NCBI RefSeq assembly: GCF_001652265.1
Contig: NZ_LWBS01000472.1
Coordinates: 62,001 to 126,000 of the forward strand
Length of the DNA: 64,000 bases
Source of the DNA: Rhizobium leguminosarum
GTDB lineage: Bacteria > Pseudomonadota > Alphaproteobacteria > Rhizobiales > Rhizobiaceae
Direction: 5' to 3'
The position numbers and the translations under genes are program-made. Shown one piece after another: positions 1-8,420 of the stretch (its first letter is position 1; each line of letters opens with the position of its first letter). The notes beneath the pieces were generated by a model. That model was not told the DNA's origin, did no database searches, and saw only the letters and a program-made list of their open reading frames with translations.

Positions 1-1487
1 TTGCCGTCGTCGTAGTTGCCGGCGTAACCTGTGGGGTCGTCCATATTCAGCGCGAAGGCATCGCCGCGCGCGGCCAGTAGCGGCGTGATGACCAGGCCGG
101 TCGGCGTGACGTAGGTGCGTTTCCACTGCAGCTCGGCAGTCAGGCGCGAAGTCTGGCCCTTTAGGCCGGCGAAGCGCTCGAAGCCGTCGACGGTATAGAA
201 GTCGTCATGGGTGCGCGAAATATTCGTCAGGTTGACATCAGCCGAAAGCTCGCCGCCTGCAAGCGGTTGCGGCGCCACGTAATGATAGTCGAGCGACGGA
301 TAGACGATCGGCTGCTGTTTTTCGGCGGTGTTCGTCCGGTCGGCATCCTGGACGTCGAAATAGAACGCCCGCATGTCGAAATAATTGCGTTTCCCAAGTC
401 CCGTCAAATAGATCTGGTTGGTCCGATCCGTGCTGGCCAGGCCCCGGAGTTTGTACGTTTTCGAGAAATTGTTGTCGCTCTGCATCATGACGTCCCAGCC
501 GAACGTCCAGCGCGGATTGATGCGGAATTCGGCCTTCGATGCCACCATGGCACGCTGGCCGGCTTCGGCATCGGTGGTGCCGGAGCTGAAGTTGCCCGGC
601 TTTGCCTGGTCGATGCCGGCGACGCGCAGAATATGCGTGCCATTTTCGAAGCGTTGGCGAAATTCGCCTTCGATGAGGAAGCCCTGGGCGGTATAGCCCG
701 TGGCAGTGACCGTCGCGTCCATGCTCGGCGAGATAACATAGTAATAAGGAACGGAAAGACCGAAGCCGAGATTCTGCGACAGGCTCATCGTCGGAAACAG
801 AAAGCCGGACTTGCGTTTCACTGTATTGTCGGGAACTTCGATGAACGGCAGGAAGGCGATCGGATGGCCGAGCAACTCGAAGCGCGCTCTCTCCAGACGG
901 ATCGTATGCGTCTCGCCGTTCTGGATCACCCGCTGGGCCTTGACCTGCCAGAAGGGGGCGCGCTTCGGATCTTCGGCGCAAGGAAGGCAGGCCGTGTAGA
1001 CGCCCTTGTTGAGAATCATCTTGGTGCCGCCCACGCGCTCGCCGGTTTCGGCGGCAATACGCGTATTGTCGGCGGTTTCGATGCGCAGCGAGTTCATGAA
1101 CCCGTCGGCGAAATTGTCCGTCACGTCAAGGTTGTCGGCATAGATGCGGTTGCCGTCGGGACTGACCAGCTCGATATTGCCGATCGCCATCATCCGGCCG
1201 GTCTTCTGATTGTACTCGACCTTCTGCGCGACCATCTTGTAGCCGGCATAATTGATCTGCACGCCGCCAACCGCCGACACCAGATCGGCGTCACGGTTAT
1301 AGACCAGTTCATTGGCCGAAAGCAGAAGCTTGGCCCCTTCGGGAATCTTCTTCTCTATATTTTGTTCGGGCGCGCTGGCCTGGCCGAAAGAGGCCGGAGC
1401 GCTGCCGAAATAGGAACATAAAGCCGCGCCGACAAGCAGGGCAACCAACTGTTTACTAATAAAATACTTGCGGTCGCCTGCCGCCAC
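1..1487 (-). CDS. lptD: LPS-assembly protein LptD, N-terminal 495 codons (runs off the left edge)
   Basis: Outer membrane component that, with LptE, inserts lipopolysaccharide into the outer leaflet. The visible part has a signal-type segment near residues 13-36, an OstA/LptA-like jellyroll domain from about residue 50 to 165, a CLPC cysteine pair at about 167-170 (LptD uses conserved disulfides), then the start of the beta-barrel. No stop is reached before position 1. The chosen start is GTG at 1487, because AGGAGG lies just upstream at 1500-1495 and because the start shares one base with the lptG stop (TAGTG), which implies translational coupling. It is the third gene of lptF-lptG-lptD. Identity is secure from domain order and operon; the C-terminal barrel is outside the window. 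Confidence 0.93.
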   Translation of the reverse strand, partial: MAAGDRKYFISKQLVALLVGAALCSYFGSAPASFGQASAPEQNIEKKIPEGAKLLLSANELVYNRDADLVSAVGGVQINYAGYKMVAQKVEYNQKTGRMMAIGNIELVSPDGNRIYADNLDVTDNFADGFMNSLRIETADNTRIAAETGERVGGTKMILNKGVYTACLPCAEDPKRAPFWQVKAQRVIQNGETHTIRLERARFELLGHPIAFLPFIEVPDNTVKRKSGFLFPTMSLSQNLGFGLSVPYYYVISPSMDATVTATGYTAQGFLIEGEFRQRFENGTHILRVAGIDQAKPGNFSSGTTDAEAGQRAMVASKAEFRINPRWTFGWDVMMQSDNNFSKTYKLRGLASTDRTNQIYLTGLGKRNYFDMRAFYFDVQDADRTNTAEKQQPIVYPSLDYHYVAPQPLAGGELSADVNLTNISRTHDDFYTVDGFERFAGLKGQTSRLTAELQWKRTYVTPTGLVITPLLAARGDAFALNMDDPTGYAGNYDDG

Positions 1488-2575
1488 TAGCCGTCCTCCT
1501 GATGAAGCAGAATAGTCGCACCCAAGGCCAGCGCGACGACCACCGGTATCCACGTCGCCACGAAGGGAGGCACGACTCCACTGCTTCCGAATGCCTTTAC
1601 AAGCACGGTGATGACATAAAGCATGAAGCCCGAAAGGATGCCACCCAGAATCACGGAGCGGGATTGGTTGAACCGGCTAAATTTTAGAGACACTGTTGCA
1701 GCAATGAAGGTCATGGCCACCAGCAGCAATGGCTGGGACAACAGGGAGTTGAATTGCGTCTCCAATGCCTTGGTCGAGATGCCGAAGGATTTGGCCGCCG
1801 CAATCCGGTTGGAAAGGTCAAAGAAACCAATTGTTTCCGGCGCTGTCAGCCGCTCCTGGACGAAGTCCTGTTTCAGATTGGTGCGAAGTTGAACCGAAGC
1901 TTTGCGCACGGGGATTTCGCCAGGCTTGCGCTCGACAACGTTGTTAAGTTGCCAGTAACCATCTTCCAATTTTGCCGTGGCGGCGTCCTGTCTCAGAATG
2001 ACCTGACCGCTTGAATCGAAATGGATCAGCACGGCGTCGATCAGCTTGGTTCCGTTCTCCTGGACCGTCTGCGCGCCGATGATGACATCGTCGCGGCCGC
2101 TGATCTGGCGCAGCCACGGAATCTGCGGCGCCTTACGCAGAACCGCGTTCTCGCCGCGCCAGTCGGATTCGACCAGCAGCGCCTGGCGCTGTCCCCAGGC
2201 GGCAAGCGGATTCAACGCCGCCATCGTCAACAGGCCGAGCGCCAGCGAGCCGGCGATGAAGGGGAACATGAACTGCCACACCGAAATGCCGGCTGCGCGC
2301 GTGACGACGAGTTCATATTTGCGGTTGAGCCCGATCAGCACCGTCATGCCGACGAAGAGAGCGATGAACGGCACTGTCTGCTGCAGGATGAGCGGCAGGC
2401 GCACCGCGGTCATCAGGACGCCGCCGCCGATCGTGTAGCCGGGAAGGCCGGACATGCGGCCCGCCGTCTCGCTGAAATCGAGGAGGAAGGAAATCGCCGA
2501 GACGCCGATCAGGAACCAGCCCGTCGTCACCAGGTAGCGGCGAAAAAAATAACGCGACAATGTCCCGAACATCAT
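1487..2575 (-). CDS. lptG: LPS export ABC transporter permease LptG
   Basis: Inner membrane permease of the LptB2FG transporter that extracts lipopolysaccharide and passes it to the periplasmic bridge. The 362-residue protein has the YjgP/YjgQ plan: three membrane segments near the N-terminus (about 12-35, 57-80, 98-122), a periplasmic jellyroll domain of roughly 150 residues, and three membrane segments at the C-terminus (about 278-358). Its ATG overlaps the lptF stop (ATGA, 2572-2575) and its stop overlaps the lptD GTG, so all three genes are translationally coupled. It is named LptG rather than LptF because it is the second permease of the operon and carries the shorter N-terminus. The LptB ATPase is not in this window. 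Confidence 0.93.
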   Translation of the reverse strand: MMFGTLSRYFFRRYLVTTGWFLIGVSAISFLLDFSETAGRMSGLPGYTIGGGVLMTAVRLPLILQQTVPFIALFVGMTVLIGLNRKYELVVTRAAGISVWQFMFPFIAGSLALGLLTMAALNPLAAWGQRQALLVESDWRGENAVLRKAPQIPWLRQISGRDDVIIGAQTVQENGTKLIDAVLIHFDSSGQVILRQDAATAKLEDGYWQLNNVVERKPGEIPVRKASVQLRTNLKQDFVQERLTAPETIGFFDLSNRIAAAKSFGISTKALETQFNSLLSQPLLLVAMTFIAATVSLKFSRFNQSRSVILGGILSGFMLYVITVLVKAFGSSGVVPPFVATWIPVVVALALGATILLHQEDG

Positions 2576-3753
2576 TGGGCAGCGCCCCCGCCGGTCCTGC
2601 CGGTCACGGCAAGCAGCCTTTCCTGCATCCCTCTCCAGAAGGACGAAATCCGGTCCCGAATGAACGAAGGCATGACCAGTCGCTTATGCAGGCCGAGGAA
2701 GACGATCGAGACGATGCTGCTGGCGATCGGAATGGCGTAGAGGACGGCGATATATTCAGGGTCGGTGTCGATCTGATTGGCCGCATAGAAGGCCGCCCAC
2801 CGCATCGCAAAGGCATAAGCAAGCGCGCTCACCATCGGATGCAGCCGGGCTTCGCGGTGTGAGCGCGCATCGCCGGCGATCGCCAGTGAAAACAGCGCAA
2901 AGACGACGGGCAGGATCCAGTCCGTCAGCCGGCGGTGCAGTTCGGCGCGGTAGCTCTGCGGCCGGATCGTATAGTCCTTGTCGGCCGGATCTGGATTGAA
3001 CAGGAACCACAGGTCACGGTCGCTGGCACGCAGCGTCGCCTGACCGCGATTCTCCGTCATGTCCGAGAGGTCGAAGGAATAGGAATCGAAATTGATGACC
3101 GAGACGTTGCCGTCGGGCGTTTTGCGGTGCACTTCGCCCTCATGCATGATCAGCGTCGTGCCCGTATCGTCAACGGCGCCTTCCTTCGCATAATAGATCA
3201 GTTCGTCGGCCGGGTCGCGCTCGTCGGCGACGAAAAGGCCCTTCAGCATGCGGCCGGCCATCCGCTTCGAGATCTGCACATAAAGGCCTTCATCAAGTTT
3301 GCGGAAGGTCTTTTCTTCGATCACCGAAGAGAGGAGGTCAGCATAGGTCTCGGCGATCATCTGGCGCACGACGGTCTTTGCGCGCGGCTCGACGACGTTG
3401 TCGACGAAGAAGGAAAAGACGCTGATGACGGCGGCAAGCAGCAGGATCGGTCGGATCAGCACGCTGCGCCGCGCCCCGGCTGCGTCGATAACGGTGAGCT
3501 CTGAATCGTTGTTCATCGTCGTCAGCGTCTGGGTGATCGCGATAACGAGGGCGAAGGGCAGCACGACGGGAATGATCGACGGCAGGATCATCGTCGCCAG
3601 CTTGGCGAACGTGCCGATCGACTGGCCGCTGTCGGTGACCAGATTGATGCGCTGCAGAACCTGTGTCGTCCAAATGATCGCCAGAACGGGCAGGAGCGCC
3701 ACGAGAAACATCTGGCCGACGCGCCGCAATATGTATGTCTCGAGTAGTTTCAT
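2572..3753 (-). CDS. lptF: LPS export ABC transporter permease LptF
   Basis: Partner permease of LptG in the lipopolysaccharide extraction machine. The protein is 393 residues long if started at the ATG at 3753, giving the typical N-terminus MKLLETYILRRVGQ. An in-frame ATG 27 codons upstream would add a basic, non-conserved leader and was rejected. Three N-terminal membrane segments, a periplasmic domain and three C-terminal segments are visible. It is the first gene of the lptF-lptG-lptD operon. The 100 bases upstream, up to the PAP2 gene on the same strand, should hold the operon promoter, but I cannot place it with confidence. Confidence 0.93.
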   Translation of the reverse strand: MKLLETYILRRVGQMFLVALLPVLAIIWTTQVLQRINLVTDSGQSIGTFAKLATMILPSIIPVVLPFALVIAITQTLTTMNNDSELTVIDAAGARRSVLIRPILLLAAVISVFSFFVDNVVEPRAKTVVRQMIAETYADLLSSVIEEKTFRKLDEGLYVQISKRMAGRMLKGLFVADERDPADELIYYAKEGAVDDTGTTLIMHEGEVHRKTPDGNVSVINFDSYSFDLSDMTENRGQATLRASDRDLWFLFNPDPADKDYTIRPQSYRAELHRRLTDWILPVVFALFSLAIAGDARSHREARLHPMVSALAYAFAMRWAAFYAANQIDTDPEYIAVLYAIPIASSIVSIVFLGLHKRLVMPSFIRDRISSFWRGMQERLLAVTGRTGGGAAQ

Positions 3754-3853
3754 GCCTGCCCTTGAAAGCACCTGCACGCCCAAACGGCTTTGCAGGAGAA
3801 TCCCTCTACGCTCTTTGTCGCGCTTTTGCGACAAGCTGGTGTCAAAAATTCAT

Positions 3854-4627
3854 TCAAATTTCAGAATTTTTTTGATGCTGTTGCGACTCAGTTAACGCCA
3901 GCAACGCGGCGAATACGACAAGCGACGAAAGCCATCCAAGAACGACGTCGGAAAGGTAGTGCGCGCCGAAGGATAGCCGCATCGCCGGGGTGAGGATCGA
4001 GATCGCTGCCACAGGCGCCGCCAGCGCATAACGCAGTGGTTTCGGAACGAAGAGCAGAAGGCAGATGAGCCAGCCGGCGCTTGCTGCCTCGCCCGAGATG
4101 AACGAACAGTTCGAAACGCATTTTCCGGCAAGCGAACCGGCCTCGACGAAATGCAGCGCACCGCCGAAAATATCCGTCTGTATCGGCCGCGGCCGGCCCC
4201 AATGTTCCTTCAGGACGACATTGACCAGCAACACCGGCCCGATCAGCATCGTTCCGAGCGCGACTTTGAGCTTTTGCGCCCGCTCGGCGTTGAAGGTCGC
4301 GCCGTGCTGCTGGTAGCATTCGACGAGTTTCCACAGCATCACGATCGCCACCACATAGGGCAGGCGGAAGAAGACCGTGCGCAGCAGGTCGAAGGTCGCG
4401 ACCTCGCGATAGGGAAAGCCGCCGCAGATGCTCCCGGTGGCGGCCGTCGTGTCGCAATCTGCACCCACGAAAAAAAGCTTGGAAAAATAGATGTCTATTC
4501 CGGGGAAGGCGCGGAAGACCACAAGCAGCGCCCACCACGTCCAAAACAGCAGCATGAATGCACCGAAAGTCGTTTTCGGCAGGCGGATTGCCAGGCCCCA
4601 CCATCGATTTTTCGAAAAAACTGTCAA
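3854..4627 (-). CDS. PAP2-family membrane phosphatase, possibly a lipid A phosphatase
   Basis: A 257-residue integral membrane protein with the acid phosphatase signature in order: KEHWGRPRP at 140-148 (the K-x6-RP element), SGE at 178-180 in place of the usual SGH, and R217-x5-H223-x3-D227. The catalytic His223 and Asp227 are intact, but the motif-2 histidine is a glutamate here. Several hydrophobic segments surround the motifs. Rhizobia use PAP2 enzymes such as LpxE and LpxF to remove lipid A phosphates. The position next to the LPS export operon fits such a role but does not prove it; undecaprenyl-pyrophosphate or phosphatidylglycerophosphate phosphatase are alternatives. It ends 100 bases before lptF on the same strand. 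Confidence 0.75.
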   Translation of the reverse strand: MTVFSKNRWWGLAIRLPKTTFGAFMLLFWTWWALLVVFRAFPGIDIYFSKLFFVGADCDTTAATGSICGGFPYREVATFDLLRTVFFRLPYVVAIVMLWKLVECYQQHGATFNAERAQKLKVALGTMLIGPVLLVNVVLKEHWGRPRPIQTDIFGGALHFVEAGSLAGKCVSNCSFISGEAASAGWLICLLLFVPKPLRYALAAPVAAISILTPAMRLSFGAHYLSDVVLGWLSSLVVFAALLALTESQQHQKNSEI

Positions 4628-4771
4628 CGCGAATATCTACGAAACTGACGAAAACATGAGGGCCATGATGGCCGCGGGCGACCATAACAATTGTCGCAAG
4701 CCATTGACAGACCCGCCAAACGCGAAATTATCCGCGAGGGACGGATTTCAAAGAATCCCAGCGGAGAAGAC

Positions 4772-6262
4772 ATGTCAGTAAAGTTGGAAATTTCATTCTC
4801 GAAGTCGGCAAAGCTCAATGGCGGCCTGGCGGTCCTGCTGAAGACTGCGGAGGCCGACAGCGCTGCCGGCGCCGAAGCGGTCGACCCGGCAGGCGTGATC
4901 GCCAAGGCTGCCAGGATCGCCCGATTCTCCGCGAAATCCATGGGCGCGCTCGATATTGTTGCGCCCGAAGGTGCGCCCGTCGAGCGCATCGTGGTCATCG
5001 GGCTTGGCAAGGCCGCCGAACTCACTGCCCATGACTGGCTGAAGGCCGGTGGTGCTGTGGCATCGAGAATCAAGAATACCGACAAGGCTGCTGTCTTCAT
5101 CGATGTGCCCGGGCTTGAGACGAGCGCGCGGGCAGCGGCCGATTTCGCGCTCGGCATGCTGCTGCGCGCCTATAGTTTCGATACCTACAAGACGAAGAAG
5201 GGCGACGAGGAGGAAAAGCCGGCGAAATCCGTCAAGGTGACGATCGTCACCGCCGATCCGGGCGGTGCCAAGAAGGCGTTTTCCGATTCCGAAGCGATTG
5301 CCGGCGGCGTCAATCTTGCCCGTGACCTCGTCAACGAACCGCCGAACGTGCTCGGCCCCGTCGAGTTCGCCGCCAAGGCGAAGGAACTGGAAAAGCTCGG
5401 CGTCGAAGTTGAAATCCTGACGGAGCGGGAGATGCGCCGCCTTGGGATGGGCGCCCTTCTCGGCGTCGCCCAGGGCTCGGTGCGCCCGCCGCGCCTGGCG
5501 GTCATGCAGTGGAAGGGCGGCAAGGTCAAGGATCGTCCCGTGGCTTTCATCGGCAAGGGTGTCGTCTTCGATACCGGCGGCATTTCGATCAAGCCGGCAG
5601 CCGGCATGGAGGACATGAAGGGCGATATGGGCGGTGCGGCAGCCGTCACCGGCCTCATGCATGTGCTCGCCTCCCGCAAGGCCGCCGTTAACGCGGTCGG
5701 CATCATCGGCCTGGTCGAGAACATGCCCGACGGTAACGCCCAGCGTCCGGGCGACATCGTCACGTCAATGTCCGGCCAGACGATCGAGGTGATCAACACC
5801 GATGCCGAGGGCCGCCTCGTGCTCTGCGATGCGCTCTGGTATTGCAACGACCGCTTCAAGCCGCAGTTCATGATCAATCTCGCCACGCTGACCGGGGCGA
5901 TCGTCGTGGCGCTCGGCAATGTGCATGCCGGCCTGTTCTCCAATGACGACCAGCTTTCCGCCCAACTGACGGCCGCCGGCCTTTCGAGCAATGAGAAGCT
6001 CTGGCGCATGCCGCTCGGCAGGGACTACGACAAGCTGATCGACAGCAAGTTCGCCGATATGAAGAACACCGGCGGGCGACAGGCCGGCTCGATCACGGCC
6101 GCGCATTTCCTCAAGCGTTTCGTGCAGGAGACGCCTTGGGCGCATCTCGATATTGCCGGCACGGCGATGGGCTCGCCGCAGGACGAGATCAACCAGTCCT
6201 GGGGTTCCGGTTTCGGCGTGCGCCTGCTCGACGAACTCGTTCGCGCCCATTATGAATCCTGA
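4772..6262 (+). CDS. pepA: leucyl aminopeptidase PepA (M17 family)
   Basis: Cytosolic dizinc aminopeptidase that removes N-terminal residues from peptides. The 496-residue protein has the M17 plan: a variable N-terminal domain, then the catalytic domain with a metal-binding lysine in [10 protein letters not shown] near residues 260-269 and the family signature NTDAEGRL near 342-349. The start at 4772 gives [11 protein letters not shown]. An upstream in-frame ATG at 4691 would add 27 polar residues reaching toward the divergent PAP2 gene and was rejected. The stop shares a base with the holC start (TGATG), a pairing seen in many proteobacteria. Some PepA homologues also bind DNA; nothing here tests that. 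Confidence 0.95.
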   Translation: MSVKLEISFSKSAKLNGGLAVLLKTAEADSAAGAEAVDPAGVIAKAARIARFSAKSMGALDIVAPEGAPVERIVVIGLGKAAELTAHDWLKAGGAVASRIKNTDKAAVFIDVPGLETSARAAADFALGMLLRAYSFDTYKTKKGDEEEKPAKSVKVTIVTADPGGAKKAFSDSEAIAGGVNLARDLVNEPPNVLGPVEFAAKAKELEKLGVEVEILTEREMRRLGMGALLGVAQGSVRPPRLAVMQWKGGKVKDRPVAFIGKGVVFDTGGISIKPAAGMEDMKGDMGGAAAVTGLMHVLASRKAAVNAVGIIGLVENMPDGNAQRPGDIVTSMSGQTIEVINTDAEGRLVLCDALWYCNDRFKPQFMINLATLTGAIVVALGNVHAGLFSNDDQLSAQLTAAGLSSNEKLWRMPLGRDYDKLIDSKFADMKNTGGRQAGSITAAHFLKRFVQETPWAHLDIAGTAMGSPQDEINQSWGSGFGVRLLDELVRAHYES

Positions 6263-6711
6263 TGACGGACGTTCTCTTCTATCATCTGACCGAAACCAGG
6301 CTGGAGGACGCGCTTCCGCCGCTCATCGACAAAAGCGTCGAGCGCGGCTGGCGCGTTGTCGTCCAGACGCGTGAGCCGGCGCGGCGCGATGCTCTCGATC
6401 AGCATCTTTGGACTTTCCGCGAGGAGAGTTTCCTGCCGCATGGTACCGACGAGGCCGATTTTGCCGAAAGCCAGCCGGTGCTTTTGACGGTGACGCCAGA
6501 CAATGCCAATGCAGCGACCGTGCGTTTCATCGTCGACGGCGCCGAGCCGCCGCCGGCCGATGCCTATGAGCGCATCGTCTTCATGTTCGACGGTCACGAT
6601 CAGGCGCAACTGGAAGCCGCCCGTGCGCAGTGGAAGAAGCTGAAAGGCGAGGGGCATAACCTTACCTATTGGCAGCAGACGACAGAAGGGCGGTGGGAGA
6701 AGAAGGCCTGA
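6262..6711 (+). CDS. holC: DNA polymerase III chi subunit HolC
   Basis: The chi subunit links the clamp loader to single-strand DNA-binding protein during replication. This 149-residue protein has the chi-family N-terminus (VLFYHLT) and core, including the basic WRVVVQTREPARRDALDQHLW region and the FREESFLPHG segment at roughly 52-61. Its length matches the family. It is coupled to pepA by a one-base stop/start overlap. The psi subunit partner is not seen here, which is usual outside gammaproteobacteria. Confidence 0.92.
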   Translation: MTDVLFYHLTETRLEDALPPLIDKSVERGWRVVVQTREPARRDALDQHLWTFREESFLPHGTDEADFAESQPVLLTVTPDNANAATVRFIVDGAEPPPADAYERIVFMFDGHDQAQLEAARAQWKKLKGEGHNLTYWQQTTEGRWEKKA

Positions 6712-6727
6712 CCGTTTCGCTGCGATG

Positions 6728-6790
6728 CGACAGCGCCGCAGGTCTTTTCAGACGCGCAAAGAATGCCATAACACTTCAAATGCTGCATGA
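6728..6790 (+). repeat. short palindromic intergenic repeat, family B copy 1
   Basis: A truncated, diverged copy of an element found seven times in this window. It keeps the core, in which a GTCTTTTCAGAC palindrome extends into a GCGC stem, followed by an ACACTT block and TGCTGCAT. It lies between the convergent ends of holC and the lipoprotein gene. Confidence 0.7.
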
Positions 6791-6825
6791 ACTTCGTTCT
6801 CACCGGCCGGCGGAAGCCGTTATCC

Positions 6826-7323
6826 CTACGACCCTTTGTCCTCGTCGAGGTTCGTCAGGATGTTGAGGGGGACGATCCCTCCCGCACCTTCCGACGGATT
6901 GAGCGCTTCCACTGCTAAAACCCGCTTTCCATTCGGACTGACAAAAGCGAATGCCCACGCCTTGTCGGCAAAGGTGCTGACCGGCATTTCCGCCCAGCCG
7001 GCTTGATGGACAAGGCGGTCGGCATAATAGGCCTTGATGGTCTGCGGGTCGGTGGTGCTGGCGAGATTGCGGGCCAGTATCCGCACGGACTTCTCTCCGA
7101 ACCGCCCTTCCAGTTGGCCCAGCACTTTGCGGGTGGCCTGCCAATCCTGAGCCTGGGTCGCCGATCCGAAGGAATATTCTTCGGATCGGGAAACGCCCGG
7201 TGCATCAGGAGGCATGACGGCCTGTTCGCCCGAACATGCTGCAAAGCCGAGAAGCGGCACCACAAGGATGCCAATCTTCAACACGCGGAAAAATCGGCCC
7301 TTGCGGCGGATTTTGTTGCTCAT
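6826..7323 (-). CDS. putative lipoprotein of unknown function
   Basis: A 165-residue protein with a basic N-terminus, one hydrophobic stretch and a lipobox ending FAAC near residue 30, so it is probably a membrane-anchored periplasmic lipoprotein. The mature part is soluble, contains no motif I recognise, and ends with a conserved-looking stretch (GGIVPLNILTNL). I infer no function. It is transcribed in the same direction as the downstream dehydrogenase but separated from the neighbours by a repeat on one side and about 70 bases on the other. The gene start is at an ATG directly preceding the basic residues. Confidence 0.7.
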   Translation of the reverse strand: MSNKIRRKGRFFRVLKIGILVVPLLGFAACSGEQAVMPPDAPGVSRSEEYSFGSATQAQDWQATRKVLGQLEGRFGEKSVRILARNLASTTDPQTIKAYYADRLVHQAGWAEMPVSTFADKAWAFAFVSPNGKRVLAVEALNPSEGAGGIVPLNILTNLDEDKGS

Positions 7324-7394
7324 GAGCGGCTGCCCCCGAACACAATTGCCATAGCCGGCAAATCTTGCCGGTTTCTATGACGTTATTACGACGC

Positions 7395-8321
7395 TCAGTC
7401 GTGGAACGCGTCGACGAATTTCCGCTTGCCGAGCATGAAGGCATCGGCGACGTGGCGCAGCGGCGCGAGGTCGACATCCGATTTGCCGGCCTTGATGATT
7501 TCGGCGAAGCGACGGTAGAGCGAGGGATATTCCTGCTCCGGTTCGGCGAATGTCAGCGCGCCGTCGATCAAAAGCTTGGCGCCGCCTTCGGCGAGCACCA
7601 TCTGGCCGGCGGCCGTCTCCGCGACGATGTCCCAGCTCTGCTTGCCGGTCTGGCGCCAGTCGAATTCGGCGTGAACCGGCAGGCCGTCGGCATTGCGGAA
7701 GTGAATGTCGGCCGCGATCGGCGCATCGCGATTCTCGGGAAATTCGAGCACGGCCTCGGTGATGAAGATCGGCCGCGGCAGGATATGGGTGACGATCGAC
7801 AGCGCGTTGATGCCGGGATCGAAAACGCCGAGGCCGCCAGCCTGCCAGATCCAATCCTGGTTCGGATGCCAGTGGCGGACATCCTCCTTCCAGATCACAT
7901 GCACGCTTCTGATCGTCGTCGAGGCAAGAAATGCCTTGGCGGCCTCGACGGCCGGCGCATAGCGCGAATGCCAGCTGGCAAAGAGCGACGCACCCTGCTT
8001 GCTCGCCAGCGCTTCGAGATCGGCCGCTTCGCTCAGCGTCGCGCCGGGCGGCTTTTCCAGGAAGACGTGCTTGCCGGCGACGAGCGCCTTAAAGGCTGCC
8101 TCGTAGCGATATTGCGGCGGCATGCAGAGCGAAACGGCATCGATCGACGGCTCGGCATCGAGCATCGCTTCGATCGTCGTATAGCTTTTGACGCCTTCGA
8201 CCGTGCCGTGGCGGCTTGCCGTGGCGACGAGCGCGAAATCCGCGTTCTTGGCGATGGAGGGAAGGTGCTGGTCGCGGACGATCTTGCCGACGCCGACGAT
8301 GGCGAGATTGATTGGAGACAT
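7395..8321 (-). CDS. Gfo/Idh/MocA oxidoreductase, probably D-galactose 1-dehydrogenase
   Basis: NAD(P)-dependent sugar dehydrogenase of 308 residues. The N-terminal Rossmann fold shows a glycine-rich GVGKI loop near residues 10-14, the family signature EKP at 89-91, and a C-terminal alpha/beta substrate domain with WKEDVRHWHPNQDW. Length and the GGLGVFDPGINAL segment resemble the short galactose/arabinose dehydrogenases of Pseudomonas and rhizobia, which oxidise the sugar to the lactone in the DeLey-Doudoroff type route. The exact sugar is an inference; none of the other pathway genes lies nearby. It appears monocistronic. Confidence 0.75.
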   Translation of the reverse strand: MSPINLAIVGVGKIVRDQHLPSIAKNADFALVATASRHGTVEGVKSYTTIEAMLDAEPSIDAVSLCMPPQYRYEAAFKALVAGKHVFLEKPPGATLSEAADLEALASKQGASLFASWHSRYAPAVEAAKAFLASTTIRSVHVIWKEDVRHWHPNQDWIWQAGGLGVFDPGINALSIVTHILPRPIFITEAVLEFPENRDAPIAADIHFRNADGLPVHAEFDWRQTGKQSWDIVAETAAGQMVLAEGGAKLLIDGALTFAEPEQEYPSLYRRFAEIIKAGKSDVDLAPLRHVADAFMLGKRKFVDAFHD

Positions 8322-8420
8322 GGTGTTTCGCTCGAGCCTGTATGAAAAGTATGATTATTGCCGTGTTTGTATTCAGAAAGAGGCGCGCCGACAAGCTCTC
8401 CTCCTCCATTCTAGGGCTTA

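Noticed and set aside
207..1421. Long open frame opposite lptD
   Set aside because: It is the antisense shadow of a conserved gene; the GC-rich codon bias opens such frames all along the window.
3817..3845. TTGACA hexamer upstream of lptF as a -35 box
   Set aside because: No acceptable -10 element lies 16-19 bases downstream.
7335..7375. CCGGCAA/TTGCCGG hairpin as a terminator
   Set aside because: The T run follows only on the strand where no gene ends; as a terminator for the leftward lipoprotein or dehydrogenase gene it lacks a tail.
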